DNA of 64,000 nucleotides from NCBI RefSeq assembly GCF_008119665.1, contig NZ_CP043046.1:2356001-2420000 (forward strand). Reading direction: 5' to 3'. Below are positions 44,847 through 54,363 of the stretch, piece by piece. This DNA comes from Pigmentiphaga aceris. GTDB taxonomy: Bacteria; Pseudomonadota; Gammaproteobacteria; Burkholderiales; Burkholderiaceae_B. Position numbers and translations under genes: made by a program. The number at the start of each line of letters is the position of its first letter. Position 1 is the first letter of the stretch. Under the pieces are notes generated by a model. That model was not told the DNA's origin and did no database searches. It saw only the letters and a list, made by a program, of their open reading frames with translations.

Positions 44847-45380
44847 TCACAGCTTCACGCCGTTGACCTTGTGTGCTTCGATTACATGCCCCGTGCCTGT
44901 AATCAGCGGCTTCGCCGGCCCCTTGGCTTTTACAGTGTCGCCAATCTTCAGGCCCAGCCCATCGAAGCCGCCCGGCTTGGTGTGAATGAAATCGCCGTTG
45001 TCGAGCACAACGCCATTCACAGCACCATGCTTGGCGTAATTGAAGCGGACCACCACACCGGTGGAACTGTCAGGGCGGCGCGGTGCCTTGGGCGGCTCGC
45101 CATCGACGGACGCGACGCGTTCGAACGCATACACCACATGCGCAGGCTCGCCCTTGGGTGAGGGGTCTGCCAGACAGCCTTCCAGCACCAGCGCTTGACC
45201 GGGTTTCAGGCCAGCAAACTGTTCGGTTGTGCTCGGATCGTTAGGGTCCAGCACGAACTGTGTGGGCACCCCGTCGGTGTCGATCAACACGCCTTCAATG
45301 GCTCCTTTGGGGCTGAAAATCAGCTGCGAGAAGCGGCCCTCAACAGACCAGACGTCGATTTCTTCATGAGAATTTGGCAT
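44847..45380 (-). CDS. Conserved hypothetical protein with repeated beta units
   Basis: A 177-residue soluble protein from ATG 45380 (MPNSHEEIDVWSVEG). It contains two or three OB-like beta segments (GRFSQLIFSPKGAIEGVLID, VVRFNYAKHGAVNGVVLDNG) with a shared G-x-x-x-G-V-x-L-D/N pattern, ending GTGHVIEAHKVNGVKL. No catalytic motif is visible. The open frame extends far upstream but has no family sequence there. It lies on the same strand as the MerR gene, 161 bases downstream of it. Confidence 0.7.
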   Translation of the reverse strand: MPNSHEEIDVWSVEGRFSQLIFSPKGAIEGVLIDTDGVPTQFVLDPNDPSTTEQFAGLKPGQALVLEGCLADPSPKGEPAHVVYAFERVASVDGEPPKAPRRPDSSTGVVVRFNYAKHGAVNGVVLDNGDFIHTKPGGFDGLGLKIGDTVKAKGPAKPLITGTGHVIEAHKVNGVKL

Positions 45381-45541
45381 GGCTGCTGCGTCAAAAAATG
45401 TGATGAATACAGCTGCCAATATGCCTGATCCGGCCTGATAAAGCCCTGACTTTTCCAGACTGAATACAGAACAACTGCTACGACTCATGACGGCGCGATT
45501 CGGTCGATGTCGGGCCTTGCCCGCTCGCCTGCGCCTGGCTG

Positions 45542-46033
45542 CTAGAGCGGCGGCACCACGCCTTCCGTCAAAGTCTTCAGCAGGCGCGCACGCCGCCGCT
45601 CCAGGTCGGCAATCTGGCGCTCGATATCGGCCAGCCGCTTGCGCTGCGCGTCGGTGGTTTCCGGGCACATGGCGGCACCTTCCAAAAGCAGCATGCAGTC
45701 GGGGAAGGCACGGATTTCGGCCAGGCTGAAGCCGGTGGCGATCATGCGTTGAATCTGCTTGACCTGTGTTACCGCTGTCTCGGCGAAAGTTCGGTAGCCA
45801 TTGCTGGCGCGCTGCGAGCTAAGCAAACCGTGTTCGTCGTAATGACGGATGGACCGGACGCTTGCGCCGGTCTTGCTGGCAAGTGTGCCAATGCTCAGGG
45901 GCGTGCATTGTGCAGTGGGTGAGGGCGCGCGCTGAACTGTGCGTTTGCTGATCGGCGCAGCAGCTTGCTCAGCGGCCAGCTTATTGGGCTGCTCAGGGGT
46001 GCGTTCTACAGGATGCGAAATAGCGTCAGTCAT
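45542..46033 (-). CDS. MerR-family regulator
   Basis: A 163-residue MerR protein. An unusual 45-residue Pro/Gln/Ala-rich N-terminal extension precedes the DNA-binding domain (LSIGTLASKTGASVRSIRHY, DEHGLLSSQRASNGYRTF). The coiled coil then leads to Cys residues in FPDCMLLLEGAAMCPET, which could bind metal or sense thiol stress, and a second coil. ATG 46033 has no ribosome site; an internal start nearer the HTH is possible. It is divergent from a hydrolase gene with an 18-bp dyad between them. Confidence 0.85.
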   Translation of the reverse strand: MTDAISHPVERTPEQPNKLAAEQAAAPISKRTVQRAPSPTAQCTPLSIGTLASKTGASVRSIRHYDEHGLLSSQRASNGYRTFAETAVTQVKQIQRMIATGFSLAEIRAFPDCMLLLEGAAMCPETTDAQRKRLADIERQIADLERRRARLLKTLTEGVVPPL

Positions 46034-46064
46034 CAAAAAAGCATAACGCGTTTTTTCGCTTGAC

Positions 46065-46082
46065 CCTCACGCCAATGTGAGG
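46065..46082 (+). promoter_or_regulatory. Candidate MerR operator between the divergent pair
   Basis: CCTCAC-GCCAAT-GTGAGG is an 18-bp dyad with perfect 6-bp arms. A TTGACC just before it (46060-46065) could be a -35 element, but no good -10 is visible at 19-20 bp. MerR proteins bind dyads of this size between -35 and -10. Confidence 0.55.
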
Positions 46083-46119
46083 CTCGACGCTGGTGGAACT
46101 TCTTCAACCAGAGTTCGTG

Positions 46120-47172
46120 ATGTCTATCTCAATACCCATGTTCAAACGCGCAATTTCCGCGTTGTTGTTCTCTGCCGGCTTGTTGCTTGTGTCGCCATTC
46201 GCCTCTGCACAAAACAAGGCCTACACCGTGACATCCTCGGACGGCGTGCCCATCGCTGTCCAGGAATCCGGTAATCCTGACGGCCCGCCGATCATCTTCA
46301 TTCATGGCCTGCTGGGCAGTCGTCTGAATTGGGACGCCCAGGTACAAAGCACGCAGCTTCAGCGATTCAGGCTGATTACTTACGACATGCGCGGTCATGG
46401 GCTGTCAGGCAAGCCGGTGGATGCCGCGTCTTACACAGACGGCAGACGCTGGGCAGATGACTTGGCCGCGGTCATCGACGCTGCTCAGGCGGGTGGTCAG
46501 GCCGAAGTTCAGTCCAGTACTCAATCCATTACTCAGCCGGGTGGTCTAGTGGGTGACCAAGCCCGCAATCAGGCCCGCGACCAGCCCCATCATCAGGCAC
46601 ATGCTCAGGCCCACGATCAGTCGACCAAGCACCCCAGCAAACCCGTGCTGGTCGGCTGGTCGCTCGGTGGAGTCGTGATCTCCAACTACCTGGCCAAGTA
46701 CGGCGATGGCCGTATTGCGGGTGCCATGTATGTGAACGGTGTGATCGAGATGAAACCGGACCAGATCGTGTCTCACCCGACCATCTATCGCGATCTGGTA
46801 TCCCCAGACCTGAAAACCCATCTCGACACCGTGCGCGATTTCCTTCGCCTGTGCTTCCACACCCAGCCCGATGCACCCCTCTTCGAACGCCTGCTGGCCA
46901 ATGCCGCGATGGCCTCTTGGGACATGCAGCGTGCCGTCATGTCTATATCTGTAGAAGCTGCCGAAGGTTTGGGGAACGCGCGCGTGCCACTCTTGTTGCT
47001 GTACGGCGAGCGTGACGCGCTGGTGCAGGCAAGGCCGGCCATTGCTCGCGCCCAGCAATTGCGCCCCGGCATTCAGAGCGAGCTGTACGCAGAATCGGGC
47101 CATGCGCCGTTCCTGGAAGAGGCCACCCGGTTCAATGCTGATCTGTCTGCATTCGTCGATGCCATCCGCTGA
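46120..47172 (+). CDS. Exported alpha/beta hydrolase with a Gln/His-rich insert
   Basis: A 350-residue protein with a signal peptide (AISALLFSAGLLLVSPFASA). The hydrolase core shows FIHGLLGSRLNWD, the nucleophile elbow GWSLGG, and the final His in SGHAPFLEE; Asp is in YGERDALVQ. Between the DLAAVIDAAQAGGQ helix and the nucleophile strand is an insert of about 40 residues made of NQARDQ/HQAHAQAHDQ-like imperfect repeats, absent from normal family members. ATG 46120 was chosen. It is divergent from the MerR gene, which may control it. Confidence 0.82.
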   Translation: MSISIPMFKRAISALLFSAGLLLVSPFASAQNKAYTVTSSDGVPIAVQESGNPDGPPIIFIHGLLGSRLNWDAQVQSTQLQRFRLITYDMRGHGLSGKPVDAASYTDGRRWADDLAAVIDAAQAGGQAEVQSSTQSITQPGGLVGDQARNQARDQPHHQAHAQAHDQSTKHPSKPVLVGWSLGGVVISNYLAKYGDGRIAGAMYVNGVIEMKPDQIVSHPTIYRDLVSPDLKTHLDTVRDFLRLCFHTQPDAPLFERLLANAAMASWDMQRAVMSISVEAAEGLGNARVPLLLLYGERDALVQARPAIARAQQLRPGIQSELYAESGHAPFLEEATRFNADLSAFVDAIR

Positions 47173-47277
47173 ACACATTCTTTTGCAGCGCTGAAGCCCC
47201 CGCAAGCTTCATCAGATACCATCGCGCACCTTGGGTGCCGCAGGCAGGCATCCGTCATTACGCCGTCGGATGGGCAT

Positions 47278-47889
47278 ATGTGTTCATTGCTCAGCCGGAC
47301 GGCCAGTCAAGGAAGCAATCTGGTGTCTGGTGAAATCATCCTGATGCGGCATGGCAAGCCGGCTCTTGGTCCGATCAGCAAGGTGTCGGCACGGGACATG
47401 AAGCAATGGATCGAGCAGTACGACCTGGCTGGGATCGTGGATGAATCGGTCCCTCAAGCAAGCCAGGCACTGGCCCGCCGGGCCAATATTGTAGTGTCGA
47501 GCAGCGCCCCGCGCGCGCTTGCGTCGGTCGCGGCGCTGGGCTTGTCGCCCAGCTTGATCGACGCAGTGTTCTGCGAGGCGCAACTACCGCACGGGCGATG
47601 GACGCAGCCCCGCCTGTCGCCGTTCACCTGGGCCTTCATGCTTCGAATGGCATGGCTGGGCGGTTTTGCTCCGACGGTCGAGTCTGCGCGAGATGCCGGC
47701 TTGCGTGCCGATCAGGCCATGCAACAACTGCAGACGCTTGCGGGCGAAGAAAACGTGCTTTTGCTTGGGCATGGATTCATGAATCGCATGATCGGTAAAC
47801 GTCTGGAACGAGCCGGATGGGCTCGTCACGAAAGCAGCGGCAGCCGTTACTGGAGCGCGAGCACGTATCGAAAGCCCGAGCCCAAATAA
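47278..47889 (+). CDS. Histidine phosphatase superfamily protein
   Basis: A 203-residue protein with the RHG catalytic motif in LMRHGKP (around residues 22-28) and the second histidine in LLLGHGFMNR (around 160). This is the phosphoglycerate-mutase-like branch 1 fold. A short hydrophobic segment (TWAFMLRMAWLGGFAP) in the middle is unusual for a soluble phosphatase and may bind a membrane or lipid substrate. Substrate unknown. No operon partner. Confidence 0.8.
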   Translation: MCSLLSRTASQGSNLVSGEIILMRHGKPALGPISKVSARDMKQWIEQYDLAGIVDESVPQASQALARRANIVVSSSAPRALASVAALGLSPSLIDAVFCEAQLPHGRWTQPRLSPFTWAFMLRMAWLGGFAPTVESARDAGLRADQAMQQLQTLAGEENVLLLGHGFMNRMIGKRLERAGWARHESSGSRYWSASTYRKPEPK

Positions 47890-48168
47890 GCTTGGCGAAG
47901 GCTGTGTCACAACCCGTACAAGCCAAGACGATAATCGCGAGCCTTATGCGGCATATGCGTTCACGCCGGATCGCGGCGTGCCGACAGCTAAACTAGCGGG
48001 TTGTGAGCAGCCAGATCAGACTGCCGCGCAGGACTCGGTGAGATAGTTGGACATAGTGGAAAAATCAGTGATGCATGCCCATCTCCGTGATGGCAAGGCG
48101 CTTCGCATGGCGTCGTTCAAGCTGGGTGTTCGCAGTATCTGCAACAGCAATTCAGGCACCGTGTTCGC
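47890..48168. other. Intergenic region, nothing recognised
   Basis: 279 bases between the phosphatase and dusC. No reading frame with family features, no strong hairpin with a T run, and no tRNA-like fold was seen. It presumably holds the dusC promoter. Confidence 0.5.
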
Positions 48169-49167
48169 ATGAGCAAGTTGTTTCTCGCCCCGATGGAGGG
48201 GTTGGCTGACTGTGTGATGCGCGACGTGCTGACCAACACAGGCGGGCTTGACGGGTGCGTATCGGAATTCGTGCGCGTAACGGGTTCGGTCCTGCCGCAA
48301 AGCGTGTACGAACGAGACACGCCCGAAGTGCTGCACGGTGGCTACACCCCCAGCGGCACGCCGATGGTGATCCAGCTGCTGGGCAGCGATCCGGAATGGA
48401 TGGCAGTCAACGCCGTCCATGCGGCCAAGCTGTCGCCGCACGGTATCGATCTGAACTTCGGTTGCCCCGCCAAGGTCGTCAATCGGCACGGCGGCGGTGC
48501 CATGCTGCTGGCGCACCCGGACAAGCTCTACAGCATCGTTTCTGCGGTTCGCATGGCGGTTCCTGCCCACATTCCCGTTACGGCAAAGATGCGTCTTGGT
48601 GTCTCAGACACCTCGCGTGCCTTGGACTGTGCACGCGCGCTGACCGAGGGCGGCGCGGCCAGCTTGGTCGTACATGCCAGAACCCGCGAAGACGGCTACA
48701 AACCGCCCGCTCATTGGGAATGGATTGCCCACATCGATGCGGCGGTGGATGTGCCGGTGATGGCCAACGGCGACGTCTGGACGGTGGAAGACTGGGAGCG
48801 GTGCAGGGCGGTCAGCGGCTGTGAAGACGTGATGATCGGCCGCGGGGCGGTGTCAGACCCGTTCCTGGCTTTGCGTATCCGGGGGCTGATGGCGCGGACC
48901 CCGTCCAGCGAGGAATGGCCGGCTGTGCTGGCGCAGCTTGCCGATTACCTGAAGAAACTGAAGATTCGTGTCGCGGTCCGCCACGAACATGGTCGCGTCA
49001 AAATGTGGCTCAGTTATCTGAAGCGCACTTGGCCGCAGGCGGTCGAGTTGCACGACGCCATTCGTCGCCTGCACGATTCGCACGAAATTCTTGAAGTGAT
49101 CGAGCGCGCACAGGCAAGCTGCGGTTTGGCACCACTTCCGTTTCCCCCCGGCAACGAACCCGCATAG
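48169..49167 (+). CDS. dusC: tRNA-dihydrouridine(16) synthase DusC
   Basis: A 332-residue FMN enzyme that reduces uridine to dihydrouridine in tRNA. LAPMEGLADCVMRDVL at the N-terminus and the DLNFGCPAKVVNRHGGGAML-type catalytic loop (Cys in NFGCPA) identify the Dus family; VMANGDVWTVEDW and MIGRGAVSDPFL are also present. The EGLADCVMR start and the KIRVAVRHEHGRVKMWLSYL C-terminal domain match DusC. The gene is about 90 bases before rimO. Confidence 0.92.
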   Translation: MSKLFLAPMEGLADCVMRDVLTNTGGLDGCVSEFVRVTGSVLPQSVYERDTPEVLHGGYTPSGTPMVIQLLGSDPEWMAVNAVHAAKLSPHGIDLNFGCPAKVVNRHGGGAMLLAHPDKLYSIVSAVRMAVPAHIPVTAKMRLGVSDTSRALDCARALTEGGAASLVVHARTREDGYKPPAHWEWIAHIDAAVDVPVMANGDVWTVEDWERCRAVSGCEDVMIGRGAVSDPFLALRIRGLMARTPSSEEWPAVLAQLADYLKKLKIRVAVRHEHGRVKMWLSYLKRTWPQAVELHDAIRRLHDSHEILEVIERAQASCGLAPLPFPPGNEPA

Positions 49168-49253
49168 GCGGCGCGACACGAGCATGGCCAAACCGGTAAA
49201 ATCCGCGTTTTCCCTTTGATGGTGCCGCGGTAGTGCGACGGTGCCTGCCGCAG

Positions 49254-50642
49254 ATGTCATCAGTTGTCGCCCCGCCGTCCCAGCCGTACTTGTCAGCACC
49301 CAAAGTGGGATTTGTCTCACTTGGATGCCCAAAAGCACTCACGGATTCGGAACAAATCCTGACCCAGCTGCGTGCAGAAGGGTACGAAACCTCGCCCAGC
49401 TACGAGGGTGCAGACCTCGTCATCGTGAATACCTGTGGGTTCATTGACGACGCCGTGCGCGAAAGCCTGGACGCCATCGGCGAGGCGCTGAACAAGAACG
49501 GCAAGGTCATCGTCACAGGCTGTCTGGGGGCCAAGGCTGGCCCAACCGGCGGCAACCTGATCGAACACGTGCACCCCAGCGTGCTGGCTGTAACCGGCCC
49601 TCACGCCACGACCGAAGTCATGCAGGCGGTGCACGAACACCTGCCCAAGCCGCACGACCCGTTCATCGACCTGGTGCCGGACCACGGTATTCGCCTGACG
49701 CCCAAGCATTACGCCTATCTGAAGATCTCGGAAGGCTGTAATCACCGCTGCACCTTCTGCATCATCCCGTCGATGCGCGGTGACCTGGTGTCGCGCCCCA
49801 TCCATGACGTGGTGCGCGAAGCCGAAAACCTGGCCAAGGCCGGTGTGAAAGAACTGTTGGTGATCTCGCAAGACACCAGCGCCTATGGCGTGGACGTCAA
49901 ATACCGCACCGGTTTTGTGAACGGCCGTGCCGTGCGTACGCGCATGACCGACATGGTCCGCGAACTGGCGACGCTGGGCATGTGGGTGCGCCTGCACTAT
50001 GTCTACCCGTATCCCAGCGTGGACGAAGTCATTCCGCTGATGAACGAAACCCATGCCAGCGGCGGCCGTGTCTTGCCGTATCTGGACGTGCCGTTCCAGC
50101 ACGCGAACCAACGCATTCTGAAGCTGATGAAGCGTCCGGCTTCCAGCGAACGCAATCTGGATCGCATCCGCGCTTGGCGCGAGGCCTGTCCGGAACTCAC
50201 CATCCGCAGCACCTTCATCGCTGGCTTCCCGGGCGAAACCGAAGAAGAATTCCAGGAACTGCTGGACTTCCTGGTGGAAGCCCAGCTCGACCGCGTGGGC
50301 TGTTTTGCCTACTCGCCGGTGGAAGGTGCTACCGCCAATGAATTGCCCGATCCGGTGCCGGAAGACATCCGCAACGAACGCGTTGCGCGTTTCATGGCGG
50401 TTCAGGAAAGCATCTCGCGCAAGCGTCTGGCCAAGAAGGTTGGCAAGGTCGTGAAGTGCCTGGTGGACGAAGTCAACGCCGACGGCGGCATTGCGCGCTC
50501 GATGGCTGATGCACCGGAAATCGACGGCAGCGTCTTCATCTCGCCGGCTGAAAAGCCCTGGAAGCGCTACAAGGTGGGCGACATCGTGTCGGTGCGCATC
50601 ACCGGCTCGGACTCGCATGATTTGTGGGGCGACGTGGCCTGA
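49254..50642 (+). CDS. rimO: Ribosomal protein S12 methylthiotransferase RimO
   Basis: A 462-residue radical-SAM enzyme adding a methylthio group to Asp88 of ribosomal protein S12. The N-terminal UPF0004 domain has its three cluster cysteines (SLGCPKA, NTCGF, GCLGAK). The radical SAM motif is CNHRCTFC, and a C-terminal TRAM-like domain ends [22 protein letters not shown] 49254 is used; an upstream in-frame GTG adds seven residues. Confidence 0.95.
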   Translation: MSSVVAPPSQPYLSAPKVGFVSLGCPKALTDSEQILTQLRAEGYETSPSYEGADLVIVNTCGFIDDAVRESLDAIGEALNKNGKVIVTGCLGAKAGPTGGNLIEHVHPSVLAVTGPHATTEVMQAVHEHLPKPHDPFIDLVPDHGIRLTPKHYAYLKISEGCNHRCTFCIIPSMRGDLVSRPIHDVVREAENLAKAGVKELLVISQDTSAYGVDVKYRTGFVNGRAVRTRMTDMVRELATLGMWVRLHYVYPYPSVDEVIPLMNETHASGGRVLPYLDVPFQHANQRILKLMKRPASSERNLDRIRAWREACPELTIRSTFIAGFPGETEEEFQELLDFLVEAQLDRVGCFAYSPVEGATANELPDPVPEDIRNERVARFMAVQESISRKRLAKKVGKVVKCLVDEVNADGGIARSMADAPEIDGSVFISPAEKPWKRYKVGDIVSVRITGSDSHDLWGDVA

Positions 50643-50726
50643 CGCGGGTTAATCCGCAGGTCTGTCTGCTCGTGTGAAAGGGGTGGCTACGCTATCGTAT
50701 CCACCACCTAAAACGAGGAGACAGGC

Positions 50727-51908
50727 ATGCGTGATGTTGTCGTGGTGGCGGGCGCTCGCACCGCAATTGGTAGCTTTGGCGCGAGTCTGAAAGACTTCAC
50801 GCCCAGCCAGCTGGCTACCATCGTCACCAAGGAAGTCTTGTCGCGCGCCGGGCTTGGCGGCGACGAGGTCGGACACGTGGTGTTCGGCAATGTCGTGCAG
50901 ACCGACCCGCGCGACATGTACCTGGCCCGGGTAGCGGCCATCGACGCGGGCATTGCCGTTCACACGCCTGCGCTTACCGTCAATCGTCTGTGCGGATCTG
51001 GCCTGCAGGCCATCGTATCGGCAGCGCAGGGCATCTTGCTTGGCGAGTACGACACAGCCATTGCTGGCGGCTCGGAAGTCATGAGCCGCGCGCCATACCA
51101 CCTGCCCAGCCACCGCTTTGGTGCACGCATGGGCGACACCAAGGTCGTCGACATGTTGCTCGGCACCTTGCATGACCCGTTCCACGGCATCCACATGGGT
51201 GTCACGGCAGAGAACGTGGCGGCAGAAAACCAGATCACCCGTGAAGACCAGGACCAGTTGGCATTCCTGTCGCATCGGCGTGCCGCCGCAGCCATTGCGG
51301 CCGGCTACTTCAAAGACCAGATCGTTCCTATCAGCATCAAGAGCCGCAAGGGCGAGGTCATCTTCGACACCGACGAGAACCCGCGCGCCGACATTTCGCT
51401 GGAAGAACTGGCGAAGCTGCGCGCGGTGTTCCAGAAAGAAAACGGCACCGTCACGGCGGGTAATGCGTCCAGCATCAACGACGGGGCGGCGGCCATCGTG
51501 CTGATGGAAGCAGAGGAAGCCAAGCGGCGTGGCAGCAAGGTGCTGGGCCGACTGGTCGGCTATGCCCACGCGGGGGTGGACCCGCGCACCATGGGCATTG
51601 GCCCGGTACCGGCCACCCGCAAGGTATTGGAGCGTACCGGCATTCGTCTTGATCAGATTGACGTGATCGAGGCCAATGAGGCCTTTGCGGCCCAGGCGTG
51701 CGCGGTGACGCGTCAGTTGGGCTTGGATACTGCGAAGGTGAACCCGAACGGCAGCGGCATTTCGCTGGGTCATCCGGTGGGTGCGACCGGAGCCATCGTG
51801 ACGGTGAAGGCGCTGTACGAACTGGAACGCATTGGCGGCCGTTATGCGCTGGTCACGATGTGCATCGGCGGCGGGCAGGGGATCGCGGCGATCTTCGAGC
51901 GGGCATAA
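50727..51908 (+). CDS. bktB: Beta-ketothiolase, BktB type
   Basis: A 393-residue thiolase. Cys89 in NRLCGSGLQ is the acylated nucleophile; the His is in [13 protein letters not shown] and the second Cys in TMCIGGGQG. The [17 protein letters not shown] segment and the overall sequence resemble Ralstonia BktB, which condenses acetyl-CoA with acetyl- or propionyl-CoA for PHB and PHBV. A GAGGAGA ribosome site precedes ATG 50727. Together with phaCB (8 kb upstream) it would complete PHA synthesis; a general phaA may also exist elsewhere. Confidence 0.9.
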   Translation: MRDVVVVAGARTAIGSFGASLKDFTPSQLATIVTKEVLSRAGLGGDEVGHVVFGNVVQTDPRDMYLARVAAIDAGIAVHTPALTVNRLCGSGLQAIVSAAQGILLGEYDTAIAGGSEVMSRAPYHLPSHRFGARMGDTKVVDMLLGTLHDPFHGIHMGVTAENVAAENQITREDQDQLAFLSHRRAAAAIAAGYFKDQIVPISIKSRKGEVIFDTDENPRADISLEELAKLRAVFQKENGTVTAGNASSINDGAAAIVLMEAEEAKRRGSKVLGRLVGYAHAGVDPRTMGIGPVPATRKVLERTGIRLDQIDVIEANEAFAAQACAVTRQLGLDTAKVNPNGSGISLGHPVGATGAIVTVKALYELERIGGRYALVTMCIGGGQGIAAIFERA

Positions 51909-51960
51909 GCGGGCAGATACGGTCCGATGAGGCCTGATGCGGCCCGAATCGCGCGCCACG

Positions 51961-52662
51961 CTATCGATTGATGAACATCGTGGCGCGCAGCGACTCGGCG
52001 TCGACAAAGACGTAGCACGTGCCGTCCGAGCAGAAGTTGCCGAAGCTCACATCATGTTCGGCATCTTCGACCTCCAGAAACTGATCGATCTGCAGCAGGT
52101 AGGCAAACGGTGCATTGGGCACCTGCTGCGGCCCGTTTCCCGTCCACCAGGGCACGCCACCCAGCTTCGTCCGATGCGTTGCTGGAAACAGCATGTCGTC
52201 AGTGAAATCGTTGAGCCAGCGGATCGGATCGTTGACCGCTTCCGCCAGCTCTGGCGGTACCGGGTCTTCAAACGGCTTCCAGCCGGTCACCCATAGCTCC
52301 GGCAAGATTTCCGTCGTGCTCTCGGGAGCAGCGGTGTAACCCTCACGCAGGTCATTGCGCGACAGGAAGAAGGCGGCATTGGTGCCGATATCCGGGTTCC
52401 AGAAGCTGCAGACATCTTCACCTTCGCACTTGAACAGATGCAGCACCAGATCGCTCAGCTCGCTTTGGCCTGCCAGCGGTCCCAACTGGTCCAGTGCATC
52501 CCGCACCGGCAGTTGCGCCACCAGACTCATGGCCTGTCCGCATTCCTTGCAGACAGGCCAGAGCGAAGTCGATAAACCCCAAGGCAGTCCCCCCAGTTTG
52601 GGTGCCAGGCCGGTAGACGTGGCCGGGCGGGTGACGTGCAGGGTGGGAATCAAGCTACGCAT
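51961..52662 (-). CDS. DUF1963-like protein
   Basis: A 233-residue soluble protein resembling the YwqG/DUF1963 family: an N-terminal GLAPKLGGLPWGL, a LQIDQFLEVED-like mid-segment (as in the family's LLQID/LQLD element) and GTCYVFVD near the end. A Cys pair (CKECG, around residue 40) looks like half of a zinc ribbon. ATG 52662 follows AAGGAG at a good distance. Function unknown. Confidence 0.75.
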   Translation of the reverse strand: MRSLIPTLHVTRPATSTGLAPKLGGLPWGLSTSLWPVCKECGQAMSLVAQLPVRDALDQLGPLAGQSELSDLVLHLFKCEGEDVCSFWNPDIGTNAAFFLSRNDLREGYTAAPESTTEILPELWVTGWKPFEDPVPPELAEAVNDPIRWLNDFTDDMLFPATHRTKLGGVPWWTGNGPQQVPNAPFAYLLQIDQFLEVEDAEHDVSFGNFCSDGTCYVFVDAESLRATMFINR

Positions 52663-52994
52663 GCAGAAAGGCTCCTTGGAAAACACAGGGTTGGCGCGCC
52701 CGAGCATGCCATGCAATAAGTGCCTGTGTTCGGCTGGAAAACCCAGCTTTCCGATTCAAACGTTTGGTCACGCCCGGGCTTTCGACTCGGCCTTTTGAGA
52801 TAGGTCGTCACGACCAGAACATCCAAGTCGCATACCAAACGTGCAATACCTGCATGGTGCTCCGCATCAAAATTCGGCATGGCACGTTGTCGCGTGAAGC
52901 CATGAGCATCAAGGGTTTCGGACCGTCGCCTGCCCGGCACCGTCCATCCGGTCGCTCGCCTTGAAGCAACACGCTGAACCCGTCGGAATACATC

Positions 52995-53993
52995 ATGACA
53001 AACGCTGATTTGCCCACCGCCTTCGAGCAGGACCGGCGAAAGCTGCTTCTCGCTGGCGCGGGAACCCTGGCTATCGCAGGTCTGCCGTTCGCAGCACACG
53101 CTGCCGGCTCAAACACGCACCGCGCATCCGCGCACCCTCAGAAAGGACAGTACGCTATGAACACGATCACCACCAAGGACGGCGTAGAAATCTTCTACAA
53201 GGATTGGGGCCCGAAGAATGGCCAGCCGATCATGTTCCACCACGGTTGGCCGCTGTCCAGCGATGACTGGGATGCGCAGATGCTGTTCTTCGTCAGCCAG
53301 GGCTATCGCGTCATTGCGCATGACCGTCGTGGCCACGGTCGCTCGGCCCAGGTGAGCGAGGGTCATGACATGGACCACTACGCCGCTGACGCGTTCGCGG
53401 TGGTCGAAGCGCTGAACCTGACCAAGGTGTTCCACGTCGGTCATTCGACCGGTGGCGGTGAAGTGGCACGTTATGTGGCCAAGTTCGGCCAGCCCAGCGG
53501 CCGCGCCGCCAAGGCCGTGCTGGTCAGCGCAGTTCCCCCGCTGATGCTGAAGACCGCGAACAACCCGGAAGGCTTGCCGATGGAAGTGTTCGATGGCTTC
53601 CGTGCAGGCGTTGCTGGCAATCGTGCCCAGATGTTCCTCGACGTGCCCGCCGGCCCGTTCTACGGCTTCAATCGCGAAGGGGCCAAGGTTTATCCGGGCG
53701 TGATTCAGAACTGGTGGCGTCAGGGCATGATGGGCAGCGCCAAGGCCCATTACGAGGGCATCAAGGCATTCTCGGAAACCGATCAGACCGCTGACCTGCA
53801 AGCGATCACCATCCCGACCCTGGTGTTGCATGGCGACGATGACCAGATCGTGCCGATTGCCGATGCCGCGCTGAAGGCAATCAAGCTGCTGAAGAATGGC
53901 TCGTTGAAGGTGTACAAGGGCTATTCGCACGGCATGCTGACCGTCAATGCCGAGGTGCTGAACGCTGACCTGTTGGCCTTCTTCAAAAGCTAA
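52995..53993 (+). CDS. Cofactor-free haloperoxidase-like alpha/beta hydrolase, with Tat-type leader
   Basis: A 332-residue protein. From residue 55 on it is a complete non-haem chloroperoxidase/esterase (ITTKDGVEIFYKDWG, HHGWPLSSDDW, nucleophile Ser151 in GHSTGGGE, Asp in HGDDDQIVP, His in GYSHGM). The first 54 residues add a twin-arginine-like leader (DRRKLLLAGAGTLAIAGL, cleavage near AAHAAG). A second start, ATG 53157, has an AAAGGA ribosome site 9 bases before it and would give the usual 278-residue cytoplasmic enzyme. Both forms may be made. It ends at a strong hairpin terminator. Confidence 0.88.
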   Translation: MTNADLPTAFEQDRRKLLLAGAGTLAIAGLPFAAHAAGSNTHRASAHPQKGQYAMNTITTKDGVEIFYKDWGPKNGQPIMFHHGWPLSSDDWDAQMLFFVSQGYRVIAHDRRGHGRSAQVSEGHDMDHYAADAFAVVEALNLTKVFHVGHSTGGGEVARYVAKFGQPSGRAAKAVLVSAVPPLMLKTANNPEGLPMEVFDGFRAGVAGNRAQMFLDVPAGPFYGFNREGAKVYPGVIQNWWRQGMMGSAKAHYEGIKAFSETDQTADLQAITIPTLVLHGDDDQIVPIADAALKAIKLLKNGSLKVYKGYSHGMLTVNAEVLNADLLAFFKS

Positions 53994-54043
53994 GTAGACC
54001 AACTGACAGACGTCAAGCAGACAGACGTCAGGCCGACAAATGC

Positions 54044-54079
54044 AAACGCCGCCTTCCGTGGATACGGAAGGCGGCGTTT
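54044..54079. terminator. Perfect 16-bp hairpin after the haloperoxidase-like gene
   Basis: AAACGCCGCCTTCCGT (54044-54059) pairs exactly with 54064-54079 around GGAT. With A on one side and T on the other it can serve both the plus-strand hydrolase and the minus-strand 60-residue gene. Confidence 0.9.
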
Positions 54080-54087
54080 CTCATGGT

Positions 54088-54270
54088 TCACGGTTGCGGC
54101 ATGCGGCGCGGCCCTTCGGTCTCGGTACGCTGCACCTGGCGGTCTGCTTCGTTCTCGTCGTGGGTCGAATCCGCCGGTTGGGCCTCGGCGTCCTTACCAG
54201 AAGCAGGCGTGGGCTTGGGTCTATCCTTATCAGCCGTATCGGGCTGATTCGGGTCTGGGATCGTGGTCAT
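54088..54270 (-). CDS. Small acidic, probably disordered protein
   Basis: A 60-residue frame from ATG 54270 ending just before a bidirectional hairpin. It is rich in Pro, Asp, Glu, Lys and Gln (MTTIPDPNQPDTADKDRPKP at the start) with no hydrophobic core. The position between dsbA and a terminator, and the even codon use, favour a real gene, but evidence is limited. No function is suggested. Confidence 0.45.
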   Translation of the reverse strand: MTTIPDPNQPDTADKDRPKPTPASGKDAEAQPADSTHDENEADRQVQRTETEGPRRMPQP

Positions 54271-54363
54271 GATGGGCCTGTAAACGAGTGGTTTCAGGCC
54301 CGATTACCGCAATTTCCGTTCCCCTTGAGGCAGACAATCCATGCTTCAAGAACGACGACAGGC

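Noticed and set aside
51951..51988. GCGCGCCACG/CGTGGCGCGC hairpin between bktB and the DUF1963-like gene
   Set aside because: The stem overlaps the end of the coding sequence, has an 18-base loop and no T run, so terminator function is uncertain.
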